Below the pieces are notes generated by a model. It was not told where the DNA came from. It worked only from the letters and a program-made list of their open reading frames with translations, and did not search any database. A stretch of DNA of 63,942 nucleotides from DASTPP01 sp035762175. Lineage in GTDB: Bacteria; Myxococcota_A; Polyangia; Polyangiales; Polyangiaceae. Numbering within the stretch: position 1 is the first letter of the stretch; the number at the start of each line of letters is the position of its first letter. The position numbers and the translations under genes were made by a program. Of this stretch, positions 17,011 to 26,595 are shown piece by piece. The stretch is taken from contig DASTPP010000267.1 in the NCBI GenBank assembly GCA_035762175.1, positions 1 through 63,942 of the forward strand. Reading direction: 5' to 3'.

Positions 17011-17450
17011 GGTCAAAGACCCACGGCAACCCCCCGGGGTATCGGCCGAGAGGGTCGACGACCCAAGGCAACCCCCCGGGGTATCGCCCGAGAGGGTCAA
17101 AGACCCACAAAAATAACCAGACCCTTCGATCGAAGTCGTCCGACGACCTCGATCGAAGGGGCCGACCGTTCGAAACGGTCGATCAACGACCTCTGCCCGA
17201 GGTCCACATGATGGGGTTCGGGTCGTTCGACGACCTCGAAGAACGGTCAGCCCCTTCGATCGAGGTCGTCGAACGACGTTTTCGGGAGGGTCTGGGTATC
17301 TTGGAGGGTCGTTCGACGACCGTCCCCAACGGGGTCGATGGTTCGGGTGGGTCGTTCGACGACTGTCCCCCAACGGGGTCGATGGTTCGGGTGGGTCGTT
17401 CGACGACCGCTCCTAACGGGGTCGATGGTTCGAGAGCGTCGTCGGGCCCC
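17011..17450. repeat. Array A: eleven dyad units at 42-44 bp period
   Basis: Dyad-symmetric cores begin at 17011, 17053, 17095, 17134, 17177, 17221, 17264, 17307, 17350, 17394 and 17437, with spacings of 39-44 bp, mostly 42-44. The first three are GGGTC-NNN-GACCC. From the fourth on they are variants of GGTCGTTCGACGACC. Secondary palindromes sit between them (CCCCAACGGGG, CTTCGATCGAAG, CCGTTCGAAACGG). Bases 17122-17160 form one near-perfect 39-bp palindrome. The array fills the gap between two convergent genes (thioesterase and Uma2). It has no coding potential that I trust. It is not CRISPR-like, because the repeats are short and symmetric and the spacers are partly conserved. Confidence 0.88.
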
Positions 17451-17529
17451 CCCACGAACCGTCTGGGGTGTGCACCGGGTCGCCTGGGGCTGATGGTGCC
17501 CCCCAGCTATTCGCCCGGGCCGGTCGGGG

Positions 17530-18378
17530 CTACCGGCGCCCCGCCCGCGCGCTCGTCGAGCGGGTGGCACGCGGCCAGCGCTTGGTTCGCCGCAGCGCCT
17601 CGACCAGCGCCTCGAGCTCGGCGACGCTCATGCCGGCGAGGCGCGTGCGCCGCGCGGGCGTGAGCGAGACGCTCAGTACCGAGCAGAGCGCCTCGACGGC
17701 CCGGCGCAGCCCTTCGGCCTTGCCCTGGGCCTTGCCCTGGGCCTTGCCCTGAGCCTTCGCCTTGCGCCGGCCCTCGGCCCGCACCGCGTCGAGGCTCGCG
17801 TAGCCCTTTCGTTCGAGCAGGTTCCGGAGCGTGTGCTCGAACGACGCCTCGCGGTCGTAGAGCGCCTCGACCAGAGGCGGGTTCTTCAAGACCCCCGGCG
17901 CCTCGAGTCGCTCGCCGGGGTGCTTGAGCTGCATCGTGCGGCCCCGCTGGTGGACCTCGACCCGTCGCGGCCCCGTCAGCCGGACGACCCACACGAAGCG
18001 CGTGCCCGAGGCGAGCAGCTCGTCGATCTTCGTCCGCAGGTCGGCCTCGTCTTGCCCCCGCGAGGCGTACTCGACCGCGAGGGGCGGGGCGACGGTCGAC
18101 CAGGTGCCCTCGCCCTCGCCGAGATCGCCGACCGACAGGTCGGGCGCGCGCAGCGTCTTGGGGTCGAGCGCGTGCCCGACGTCGGCACCGATGTCGGAGA
18201 CGGCCGGGTCGCTCGCCAGCGGGAGGGCCCCAAGTGCGTGCGGGCGGCCGTGATCGCGGCCGGTAGGCTCGCAGAGAATGGCGTGCCCGCGGCTCAGCTC
18301 GTAGCGGTCGCCGTCGCGCAGCATGTCGGCGTAGAAAGGGCCCTCACCCAGGCGAGCCACGGGGCGTGCGCGCTTCAT
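17530..18378 (-). CDS. Uma2-family (DUF820) PD-(D/E)XK nuclease-fold protein
   Basis: 282 residues from the ATG at 18378. The Uma2 family has a restriction-endonuclease-like fold. Here RAPDLSVGDLGEG, LAVEYASRGQDEADLRTKIDELLASG and FVWVVRL correspond to the acidic residues, the E-x-x strand and the following helix. A coiled, charged tail (about 215-240) contains AQGK repeated, encoded by a 12-bp tandem repeat near 17710-17760, then a C-terminal helical segment. This family is hugely amplified in cyanobacteria and some myxobacteria, and its role is unsettled. It lies directly beside array A. A link between the two is speculation. Confidence 0.8.
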   Translation of the reverse strand: MKRARPVARLGEGPFYADMLRDGDRYELSRGHAILCEPTGRDHGRPHALGALPLASDPAVSDIGADVGHALDPKTLRAPDLSVGDLGEGEGTWSTVAPPLAVEYASRGQDEADLRTKIDELLASGTRFVWVVRLTGPRRVEVHQRGRTMQLKHPGERLEAPGVLKNPPLVEALYDREASFEHTLRNLLERKGYASLDAVRAEGRRKAKAQGKAQGKAQGKAEGLRRAVEALCSVLSVSLTPARRTRLAGMSVAELEALVEALRRTKRWPRATRSTSARAGRR

Positions 18379-18471
18379 GGGTCCACGGTAGCAACGGGGT
18401 TCGGGGCTGTCATCGGCGGGGGCGGCGCCTCGACCGTGAGCGGCCGGCCGCCGCCTGCTACCGTTCGGCCG

Positions 18472-19500
<1,029 letters not shown>

Positions 19501-19647
19501 AGCGGGTTGCCCCCGGGCGAATGTTCGCCGCCCTCGAACGGGTCGTTCTTGCTTGAACCGGGGCGGCGCAGCGGCCACGACAGCCGGTGAACGCGACGCC
19601 CGCCGCGCCCGCCGGGGCCGCGGCGGCCCCCGAAAGGCTCTGACGAC

Positions 19648-20229
19648 ATGCCCGCTCGCATCTTGGTGTTCTCCGGGTCCGCCCGCCAAGGCTCGCTCAA
19701 CCAGCGCCTCGCCGACCTGGCCGCGCGCGCGCTCGGCGAGGCCGGCGGCGAGGTGACGAGGCTCAGCCTGCGCGACTACCCGCTGCCCATCTACGACGGC
19801 GACGAAGAAGAGGCCGGCGGCGGCCCGCCCGAGAACGCGCGGCGGCTGCACGAGATCTTCCGGTCGCACGGCGGCGTGTTCATCGCCAGCCCCGAGTACA
19901 ACGCGGGCGTCACGCCGCTCTTGAAGAACACCCTCGACTGGGTGTCGCGGGTGCGCGACCACGGCGGGCAGGCCGCGGCCTTCGGCCGGCCGGTCTTCGC
20001 GCTCGGGGCGGCCTCGCCGGGCGGCTTCGGGGGCTACCGGGGCCTGATGGTGCTGCGCCAGACGCTCACGCTAGGCCTGTCGGCGACGGTGCTGCCGGCG
20101 ATGGCGAGCGTGTCGGCCGCGCACGAGGCCTTCGACGCGGCGGGCGACTTGAAGAGCGAGCGCTCGGCCAAGTCGCTGCGCGCGCTCGCCGCGCAGCTCG
20201 TCGCCGAGGCGGGCAAGGTCGGGGGCTGA
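19648..20229 (+). CDS. NAD(P)H-dependent FMN reductase
   Basis: 193 residues, flavodoxin-like fold. The FMN phosphate loop is FSGSARQGSLNQRLA near the N-terminus, and the family signature SPEYNAGVTPLLKNTLDWVSR is near residue 90. These match NADPH-dependent FMN reductases and chromate/quinone reductases of about 180-195 residues. It probably reduces FMN or quinone-like substrates in the cytosol. GAAAGG lies upstream of the ATG. It converges on the squalene/phytoene synthase gene. Confidence 0.9.
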   Translation: MPARILVFSGSARQGSLNQRLADLAARALGEAGGEVTRLSLRDYPLPIYDGDEEEAGGGPPENARRLHEIFRSHGGVFIASPEYNAGVTPLLKNTLDWVSRVRDHGGQAAAFGRPVFALGAASPGGFGGYRGLMVLRQTLTLGLSATVLPAMASVSAAHEAFDAAGDLKSERSAKSLRALAAQLVAEAGKVGG

Positions 20230-20356
20230 GGGGGTGCAACCCTCGCGACCGTGCTCGGGGGTAAGCGCCTCATTCGGGCCCGCCAGAAGCCCGGCTTGCG
20301 CCGCAAGCGCGCGACGGCGACGAATCTCGCCCCCGAAGGCGGAGAGGGCCCGCCCC

Positions 20357-21436
20357 TCAGCCCGCGAGCTCGTCGAAGCGCCGCGCGAGCGCCTCGTCGT
20401 CGTTCGCGTGGCGGCCGAGCCAGGTGACGACGTCGGCGACCTGCGGGCGCGACACCTTGACCGGGCGCGCCGGGTCGGCGAGGTGCGGGGCGCCGCGGCA
20501 GGCCTTCAGGGTCAAGAGCGCGAGGTGCAGGGCGAGCGCGCAGAAGGCCCGCGCCTCGGGCCGCTCGGGCGGCAGGGCCACGAGGTAGCGCTGCGCGTCG
20601 GCCAAAAAGGGCCGGGCCCGGTCGGCGAGCTCGACGAGGGCCGCGCGCAAGGGGCCGCGCTCGCCCTCGGCCGGCAGGCGCGCGTAGGGCAGGCCCGCGG
20701 GCCAGAGCTCGCGCGGCACGAAGCAGCGGCCCTCGACCAGATCGCCGGCGGCGTCTTTGACGATGTTGACGAGCTGCAGCGCGATGCCGAAGCGCTCGGC
20801 CGTCTCGCGCAAGGTCTCGAGGCGGGCGCCATCGAGCGGGGGGTCGCCGGCGGCGAAGAGCCCCGTCAGCATGTGCCCGACGGTGCCGGCGACGAAATAA
20901 CAATAGCGCTCGAGGTCGGCGAACGAGCCGACGGGGTACGACGCCCCCGCGCCCTGGAGGAACTCGGCCATGCCCTCGCTCATCTCGACGACGCGCGGGC
21001 CGACCACGCGGCGCACGTCGGCGGGCTGGCGCGCGAAGAGCGAGAGCGCGAGGTGCCGCTGGCGCACGAGCTCGTCGTCGGCCCCGGACGAGGCCTCGAA
21101 GCCCTCGCGGGGCCAGGCCGCCCCGAGCGGCGCGGGCAGCGCGGGCAAGAGCCCGGGCGGCACCCCGAAGCGCCCGCGGCCCCCGCCGCCCGTCGTCGCC
21201 GCGAGCACCTCGTCGCGGAAGGCGGCGAGCGCCCGCCTTCGCAGCTCGGGCGGCGCGGCCGTCTGATCTTCGATCGAGTCGGCCACGCGGCAGAGCAGGT
21301 ACGCCGCCGTCGTCGCCAGGCGCAGCCCCTCGGGCAGCGCGGCGATGCCGAGCGCGAAGGTGCGCGACACCCGCGGGAGCATCGCCGCGCAGAAGGCCTC
21401 GTCTTCTCGCACCACCTCGTCGCCCGTCGCGGCCAC
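20357..21436 (-). CDS. Squalene/phytoene synthase family protein
   Basis: 359 residues. The two aspartate-rich motifs of trans-isoprenyl head-to-head synthases are present: DSIED (in CRVADSIEDQT) and NIVKDAAGDLVEGRCFVP. SRTFALGIAALPEGLR is the N-terminal family motif. The enzyme condenses two C15 or C20 prenyl diphosphates. The second motif resembles squalene synthases, but product choice cannot be fixed from sequence. A/T-rich bases at 21515-21535 upstream probably hold its promoter. No carotenoid or hopanoid genes are adjacent. Confidence 0.85.
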   Translation of the reverse strand: MAATGDEVVREDEAFCAAMLPRVSRTFALGIAALPEGLRLATTAAYLLCRVADSIEDQTAAPPELRRRALAAFRDEVLAATTGGGGRGRFGVPPGLLPALPAPLGAAWPREGFEASSGADDELVRQRHLALSLFARQPADVRRVVGPRVVEMSEGMAEFLQGAGASYPVGSFADLERYCYFVAGTVGHMLTGLFAAGDPPLDGARLETLRETAERFGIALQLVNIVKDAAGDLVEGRCFVPRELWPAGLPYARLPAEGERGPLRAALVELADRARPFLADAQRYLVALPPERPEARAFCALALHLALLTLKACRGAPHLADPARPVKVSRPQVADVVTWLGRHANDDEALARRFDELAG

Positions 21437-21538
21437 GGCCCTCTCTTGGTCCGGTCTACCCGGCGGCGCAAACGAGAAGCGCCGCGGGGCGCCGATGGTC
21501 GCGCGGCGCGGCGCCGCTAAATAACTAAATTACCAGTT

Positions 21539-22558
21539 CTAGCCCCCGCCCCCCGGCCCTCCGGCGCCCGGCGCGGCCGCGCCCTCGCCCTCCGCCGCGG
21601 GCGGGCGCAAAAGCCCGGGGAACTTGAGGCGCAAGAGGCCGAGGGCCGAGAAGCCGAGCAAGACGGCGAACCAGAGCGTGGCGAAGCGCACGAGGATCAT
21701 CGCGCTCGTCGAGGCCGCGATGGGCACGCCGCCGAGGCGGGCGAGCTGCTGCTCGAGCAGCCCCTCGGTCACGCCGAGCCCGCCCGGCACGGGGATGAGC
21801 GCGCCGGCGAGCGTGCTGGTGGCGTACACGAAGAGCGCGAGCGCGCCCGGGGCCTGGGCGCCGAGGCCGCGCAAGATGGCCCAGAGGGCGAGCGCCTCGA
21901 GCGACCAGGACGCGACCGAGAGCAGGGTCGGCAGCGCGAGCGCGCCCGGGCTGGTGAGCGTGCGCAGGCTGCCCCACGCCTCGCGCACGCGGGGGGCGAC
22001 GCGGCCGAGCGCGCCGGGGGAGCGCTCGAGGCGGGCGACGACGGCGTCCATCGTGCGCTGCGACGAGATGAGCGCGAGCCCCGCGAGCACCGCCACGCCG
22101 CCCGCGACCGCCCAGACGAGCCCGCCCGGGAAGGCGAGGCTGCCGACGATGACGAGCACGACGACGCCGATGACGTCGGTGAGCCGCTCGGCGACGACGA
22201 TGGGGGCGGTGCGGGCCATCGGCGTGCCGTGGGTCTCGTAGAGCACCAGGCTCTTGAAGACCTCGCCCACCTTGCCGGGGGTGACGGTGAGCACGAACCC
22301 CGACAAGAAGGTCAGAAAGCTGTCGACCTTGGGCACGCCCCGGACGCCGAGGCGCGCGAGGTAGAACTCCCACTTGCCGAAGCGAAGCACGTAGTTGGCG
22401 AACGTCAGCCCGAGCGCCAGGGCGAAGGTCGACCAGTCGTAGGTGGCGAGCGCGCCGCCGATGGCGTCGAGGCCGCGCAGGACGACGAAGACGCCGTAGA
22501 CGACGACCGCGAAGATCATCGCCACGACGAGGCGGCGCACCAGGGTCGCGGGGTTCAC
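21539..22558 (-). CDS. Lysylphosphatidylglycerol-synthase-like (UPF0104) integral membrane protein
   Basis: 339 residues with about eight hydrophobic segments. LTPGKVGEVFKS-type motif (TVTPGKVGEVFKSLVLYE), AERLTDVIGVVVL and PVPGGLGVTEGLLEQQLA are the hallmarks of the LPG synthase transmembrane/flippase-like family (AglD/UPF0104). There is no aminoacyl-transferase domain. Such stand-alone proteins are thought to move lipids or lipid-linked sugars across the inner membrane. The C-terminus is a Gly/Ala-rich tail. The 59-residue membrane peptide gene at 22599-22778 precedes it by 40 bp and is probably co-transcribed. Confidence 0.87.
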   Translation of the reverse strand: MNPATLVRRLVVAMIFAVVVYGVFVVLRGLDAIGGALATYDWSTFALALGLTFANYVLRFGKWEFYLARLGVRGVPKVDSFLTFLSGFVLTVTPGKVGEVFKSLVLYETHGTPMARTAPIVVAERLTDVIGVVVLVIVGSLAFPGGLVWAVAGGVAVLAGLALISSQRTMDAVVARLERSPGALGRVAPRVREAWGSLRTLTSPGALALPTLLSVASWSLEALALWAILRGLGAQAPGALALFVYATSTLAGALIPVPGGLGVTEGLLEQQLARLGGVPIAASTSAMILVRFATLWFAVLLGFSALGLLRLKFPGLLRPPAAEGEGAAAPGAGGPGGGG

Positions 22559-22598
22559 GACGCGCCCCCTTCCGGGCGGCGCGGGGCCGGACGGGCGC

Positions 22599-22778
22599 TC
22601 ACGGCGCCGCCTTGCGGGCGCGGCGCCAGCGCGCGGCGAGGTAGCCGAGGGCCGCGAGCACGATGAGGGTACCGAGCACCCCGATCGACCAGCGCGGCAC
22701 GTCGAAGCGCCCGCTCGCCAGGCCGGGCGGCGGCCCCTCGATGCGGGTCGTGGGCTCGGCGGGGGCGGGTTGCGTCAT
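22599..22778 (-). CDS. 59-residue single-pass membrane peptide
   Basis: ATG at 22778, TGA at 22599-22601. It begins MTQPAPAEPTTRIEGPPPG and has one transmembrane helix (SIGVLGTLIVLAALGYLAA) followed by the basic tail RWRRARKAAP, so N-out/C-in is likely. It lies 40 bp upstream of the flippase-like gene on the same strand and could be a small partner subunit. No homologue is recognised. The hydrophobic/basic pattern and codon bias support it as real. Confidence 0.6.
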   Translation of the reverse strand: MTQPAPAEPTTRIEGPPPGLASGRFDVPRWSIGVLGTLIVLAALGYLAARWRRARKAAP

Positions 22779-22850
22779 GCAGGGCGCCGTTTACAGCCGC
22801 CCCCCCCGACGAGCAACCCCCGGCGGCGGGGCGCCTCGTTGGGGCCGGCC

Positions 22851-23071
22851 GCCCCCGAGTGAACTCGGGGGCAGCGAACGCCCGGGGAAACGGCGTTCCA
22901 AGCCCTGCCGGAGGCAGGGCTCCCGCGAAGCGAGCCGCTTCGCGCGCTCGCCCGGGTGACGCAGCCCGGGGGAGCCCGGCCCCCGGCGAGGGGGCGGGCT
23001 TGACGCGCCGAATCGGCTCGCTTCCGCACGGCACGAGGGGGCGTACGTTGCCCCCGAGTTCACTCGGGGGC
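22851..23071. repeat. REPIN-like dispersed element, copy 2
   Basis: 221-bp copy in the same orientation as 13227-13485. Its left (22851-22872) and right (23050-23071) ends are exact reverse complements of each other over 22 bp, and each is also a hairpin (stem GCCCCCGAGT, loop GA or TC). Internal stems include AGCCCTGCC-GGA-GGCAGGGCT and CCCGGG-TGACGCAG-CCCGGG. Copy 1 is longer by a GC-rich insertion in the middle. It is intergenic, between the small membrane peptide and the outer-membrane protein gene at 23328. Confidence 0.85.
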
Positions 23072-23327
23072 AAACGCCGCCCGAGCGCGCCCCAGCCCAG
23101 CCGTTCGGAAAGGGCGGCGGGCCCCGTTCGGAACGCTTCCCGCCCTTTCCGGCGGGCCGTTCACAACCCGGGTGTGTCGGTCAGGGCGGGGGCGAGGGGG
23201 GGCGAAACGCTCTACGCGTTGTTTGCGCCGTCCCGCTCGCGTTGGCGGCCTGGCACCGGCCTTGCTCAAGGGGTCTGTCACCAGCGTCTGAGACCGCACG
23301 AGACTGACCTCGGAGACGAACTGAATC

Positions 23328-24227
23328 ATGGCCTCCCTTCGCCGCGCGCCCCTGCTTGCCCTCTCTGCCCTGCTCGTTTCTGCCCCCGCGCTCGCGCAAG
23401 AGCCGAGCGGGTCGGGCAGCCCTCAAGATGGGGCGTGGTTCCCGGCCGAGAAGAAAGAGGCCCCGCGCCCGCCGGTCGACGAGGTGAAGCCCGACGAGGC
23501 GGACGCGAAGCCTGCCCCCAAGCCCGCCCCGCCGGCGCGCCCGGCGAGCGCGCCCCTGCCCCCGCCGAACGCGGCCGTGCCCCCGCCCTACGTGCCCGAG
23601 AAGGGCGCGCAGGGCCCCGGCGCCAAGGTGCGCCGCCGCCGCCCGGTCGGCAACGTCGGCATCTACCTCGGCGGCTCGGGCGCGAGCGGGCACCTCAACG
23701 CCAACCGCAGCATGCGCTCGGAGGTCGACGGGGCCGCGATTTTCGGGGCCGAGCTGCAGTTCAACCTGGTGCCGAAGTTCACGCTGGGCGGCTACCTCGA
23801 GCTCGGCGGCGTCACCCGCAACGGCCACTGCCCCTCGGGGGTCGACGAGTGCGGCGACGGCATCTTCCGGCTGGGCCTCTCGGGGCACTACCACGCGCGG
23901 CCCGGCAAGGGCGTCGACCCCTGGTTCGGCGTCGGCGCGGGCATCACCGCGCTGGGCTTTTCGGACAAGCTCTACGACGGCTCGAGGAAGAACGTCACCT
24001 ACGTGGGCTTCGACCTGCTGAACCTGCAGGCCGGCCTCGACTTCAGGCTGGGCCGGGTCTTCTCGCTCGGCCCCTATATCGCCTTCAATAACGGCGTCTA
24101 TACGGGCGTCGCGACCGAGGCCCGGGGCGACGCCGGCGGCCGGACGCGCGACTCGGACCGGCTCGCCTCGCCCACCTGGCACACCTGGACGACGCTCGGC
24201 GTGCGGGGCCGCTTCAACTTCTTCTGA
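23328..24227 (+). CDS. Outer-membrane beta-barrel-like protein with Pro-rich linker
   Basis: 299 residues. A signal peptide (LLALSALLVSAPALAQ) is followed by a Pro/Ala/Lys/Asp-rich linker (about 25-95). A C-terminal region of about 200 residues alternates hydrophobic residues and ends in RGRFNFF, a terminal aromatic typical of outer-membrane barrels. Cysteines in NGHCPSGVDECGDG may form one disulfide. GGAGA lies upstream of the ATG. The 256 bp upstream, after the REPIN-like element, hold its promoter, though no clear boxes are seen. Function unknown. Confidence 0.78.
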   Translation: MASLRRAPLLALSALLVSAPALAQEPSGSGSPQDGAWFPAEKKEAPRPPVDEVKPDEADAKPAPKPAPPARPASAPLPPPNAAVPPPYVPEKGAQGPGAKVRRRRPVGNVGIYLGGSGASGHLNANRSMRSEVDGAAIFGAELQFNLVPKFTLGGYLELGGVTRNGHCPSGVDECGDGIFRLGLSGHYHARPGKGVDPWFGVGAGITALGFSDKLYDGSRKNVTYVGFDLLNLQAGLDFRLGRVFSLGPYIAFNNGVYTGVATEARGDAGGRTRDSDRLASPTWHTWTTLGVRGRFNFF

Positions 24228-24263
24228 TCGGCGGCGCGCCGGCCGGGCCCGTCGCCGCCCGGC

Positions 24264-24788
24264 TCAGGCGCGCCACTTGTCGCGATCGCGGAAGTACGCT
24301 TCGAAGGCGGCGAAGTCGTCGAAGGCGCGCCGGGGGATGGACAGGCGCGAGCCGCCACGGATCTCGACCCAGGCGTAGTCGCTGCGGGCGCCGCCGGCGG
24401 TGATGACGTCCCAGCCGAGCTTGCTGGTCGACGAGGCGTCGGAGAGGCGCAGGCCCCGCTCGTCGAGCTCGAGCGTGAGCTCGCCGCCCGGGCCGACGCG
24501 GCCGCGCCGGCGCACGAGCGTGACGGCGAGCAAAAGGAAGGGCCGGGCGATGTAGTAGATGCCGTAGTAGAAGAAGAAGGTGCCGACGGCCGTCACCTTG
24601 GCCTCGCCGCGGGCGAGCGTGCGCAGGGCGAGCCCGAGCGCGATGAGCAGGGGGCCGGCGACGCGGCGCAGGGGCCCGAGGCCCGCCTGGCGGTAGTACT
24701 CGTGGAGCCAGCTGCGGGCGAACTCGCCCGTGCTCTGCCGGAAGGTGACGCGCAGGGGGGTCTCGTGGTCGCGGCGGCCGAGGCGCAT
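24264..24788 (-). CDS. YcxB-like two-TM membrane protein
   Basis: 174 residues from the ATG at 24788. Two hydrophobic segments (GPLLIALGLALRTLA and FFFYYGIYYIARPFLLLAVTL) are followed by LTLELDERGLRLSDASSTSKLGWDVI and SRLSIPRRAFDDFAAFEAYF. That is the pattern of the YcxB-like/PH-type C-terminal domain. It resembles in layout, not obviously in sequence, the protein at 4667-5212. It converges on the outer-membrane gene and is divergent from mrp. Function unknown. Confidence 0.75.
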   Translation of the reverse strand: MRLGRRDHETPLRVTFRQSTGEFARSWLHEYYRQAGLGPLRRVAGPLLIALGLALRTLARGEAKVTAVGTFFFYYGIYYIARPFLLLAVTLVRRRGRVGPGGELTLELDERGLRLSDASSTSKLGWDVITAGGARSDYAWVEIRGGSRLSIPRRAFDDFAAFEAYFRDRDKWRA

Positions 24789-24893
24789 GGGCGTGGTTCG
24801 CTCTACCAGGGCGCCGGGGGCCGCGCAAAGCGGCCGGGGCGGCGCGAGGCAGTGGCGACCGGGCGGCCGAAGCGATAAGCAAGGGGCCCTGCC

Positions 24894-26009
24894 ATGGCAC
24901 TGAACGAAGCGAAAGCGCGCGAGGCCCTCGCGGGCGTCGTCGACCCCGAGCTGCACAAGCCCCTGACCGAGCTCGGCATGGTGCGAGACCTCAAGGTCGA
25001 GGGGTCGAAGGTGTCGCTGCGGGTGGTGCTGACCACGCCCGCCTGCCCCTACCGCGAGCAGATCGGCGACGCGGTGCGCGCGGCGCTCGCGGGGGCGGGC
25101 GCGGGCGAGGTCGAGCTGCGCTGGGACGCGGAGGTGACGCGGCGCGCGGCGCAGCCCGACGACCCGGTGCCCGAGGTGGCCAACGTCGTCTTGGTGATGA
25201 GCGGCAAGGGGGGGGTCGGCAAGAGCACGGTGGCGGCGAACCTGACGATGGCGCTGCACCGGTCGGGCTGCCGGGTGGGGCTGCTCGACGCCGACATCTA
25301 CGGGCCGAGCGTGCCGACGATGCTCGGGGTGGGGGGCCGGCCGGTCTCGGCCGACGGCAAGAGCATCGAGCCGCTCGAGCGCTTCGGGGTGAAGCTGATG
25401 AGCATCGGCTTTCTGCTCGACGACCCGCGCGCGGCGGTCATCTGGCGCGGGCCGATGCTGCACGGGGCGCTCTTGCAGTTCTTCCGCGACGTCAACTGGG
25501 GCCGGCTCGACTACCTTTTGGTCGACCTGCCGCCGGGCACGGGCGACGTGGCGCTCACGCTGGCCCAGCGGGTCAAGGCGACCGGCGCGGTCATCGTGAC
25601 GACGCCCCAAGAGGTGGCCCTGCAAGACGTCTACAAGTCGGTCGCGATGTGCAAGAAGGTCGAGATACCGATCTTGGGCGTCGTCGAGAACATGAGCTAC
25701 TTCGACGACCCGGCGGGCCACCGGCACCGGCTCTTCGGCGAGGGCGGCGGGCAGAAGGTGGCCGAGTTCGCCGAGGCGCCGCTGCTCGGGCAGCTGCCGC
25801 TCGACCCGCGGGCGCGCGAGTGGGGCGACGCGGGCACGCCCGTGGTGCAGGCGGCGCCGACGGCCGAGGTCTCGCGCGAGTTCGTGCGCGTCGCCGAGCG
25901 GCTCGCCGACCGCATCTCGGTCGTCAACGGCGCGCCGGGCGCGCCCGGCGGCCTCGAGATCGACCGCTCGGGCGGCAGCGGGCCGCTGCGCCTGCCGATC
26001 GTCAAGTGA
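24894..26009 (+). CDS. mrp: Mrp/ApbC-family P-loop ATPase lacking the CxxC
   Basis: 371 residues. An N-terminal MIP18 (DUF59) domain (1-80) contains TTPACPYREQI. The Mrp/NBP35 ATPase has the deviant Walker A SGKGGVGKST at 103-112 and the family motifs LDADIYGPSVP and DYLLVDLPPGTGD. Family members carry and transfer Fe-S clusters bridged between two CxxC motifs of a dimer. Here the segment after VVENMSYF reads DDPAGHRHRLFG and has no cysteines, so cluster binding by the usual ligands is not possible. It heads a run of same-strand genes (biotin carrier, PLP enzyme, membrane protein). Confidence 0.92.
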   Translation: MALNEAKAREALAGVVDPELHKPLTELGMVRDLKVEGSKVSLRVVLTTPACPYREQIGDAVRAALAGAGAGEVELRWDAEVTRRAAQPDDPVPEVANVVLVMSGKGGVGKSTVAANLTMALHRSGCRVGLLDADIYGPSVPTMLGVGGRPVSADGKSIEPLERFGVKLMSIGFLLDDPRAAVIWRGPMLHGALLQFFRDVNWGRLDYLLVDLPPGTGDVALTLAQRVKATGAVIVTTPQEVALQDVYKSVAMCKKVEIPILGVVENMSYFDDPAGHRHRLFGEGGGQKVAEFAEAPLLGQLPLDPRAREWGDAGTPVVQAAPTAEVSREFVRVAERLADRISVVNGAPGAPGGLEIDRSGGSGPLRLPIVK

Positions 26010-26082
26010 GGGGCGCGCCCGGGGCGGCGGCGCCCGGGCGGTATCGACAGCGGCGGGCGCTCGCTCTAAGGTGCGGCGGCCG

Positions 26083-26586
26083 ATGCGCTACTACGTCACC
26101 CTCGAAGGCAGCGAATACGTCGTCGACGTCACCCCCGGCGCGGGCGCGGCCCCCAAGGTGACGCTGGGCGGCAAGCCCGTCGACCTCGACGTGCTCCCCC
26201 TCGGCGACTCGCTGCTGATGCGCATCGACGGCAAGGTGGTCGATCTGACGGTCGAGGGCGCGCCGCCCGAGCTCGGCCTGGTCGCCGGCGGCACCCGGCT
26301 CTACGTGCGCGTCGAGAGCGAGCGCATGCGGGCCGCGCAGGCGGCCAAGCGCAAGGGCGGCGGCGCCGGCGGCGAGCAGGTGCTCAAGTCGCCGATGCCC
26401 GGGCGGGTGCTCAAGGTGCTGGTGAGCGAGGGCGACGAGGTCGACCGCGGCACGCCGCTCGTCGTCGTCGAGGCCATGAAGATGGAGAACGAGCTGCGCG
26501 CCGCGGGCCCGGCCAAGGTCGTCAAGGTGCTCGTCAAGCCCGGGCAGACGGTCGAGGGCGGCGCCAAGCTGGTGCAGCTCGGCTGA
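26083..26586 (+). CDS. Biotin carboxyl carrier domain protein
   Basis: 167 residues from the ATG at 26083; a GTG at 26071 would add four residues. Residues 100-167 form the biotinyl domain with VVVEAMKMENEL, in which Lys133 is the biotin attachment site. The N-terminal 80 residues resemble the leader of acetyl/propionyl-CoA carboxylase biotin carriers. It must work with a biotin carboxylase and a carboxyltransferase, neither of which is in this window. It is followed after 9 bp by the PLP enzyme gene. Confidence 0.9.
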   Translation: MRYYVTLEGSEYVVDVTPGAGAAPKVTLGGKPVDLDVLPLGDSLLMRIDGKVVDLTVEGAPPELGLVAGGTRLYVRVESERMRAAQAAKRKGGGAGGEQVLKSPMPGRVLKVLVSEGDEVDRGTPLVVVEAMKMENELRAAGPAKVVKVLVKPGQTVEGGAKLVQLG

Positions 26587-26595
26587 GGGGCGACG

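Noticed and set aside
17011..17450. CRISPR array
   Set aside because: Repeats are short and symmetric and the linkers are partly conserved palindromes, not unique spacers; no cas genes are nearby.
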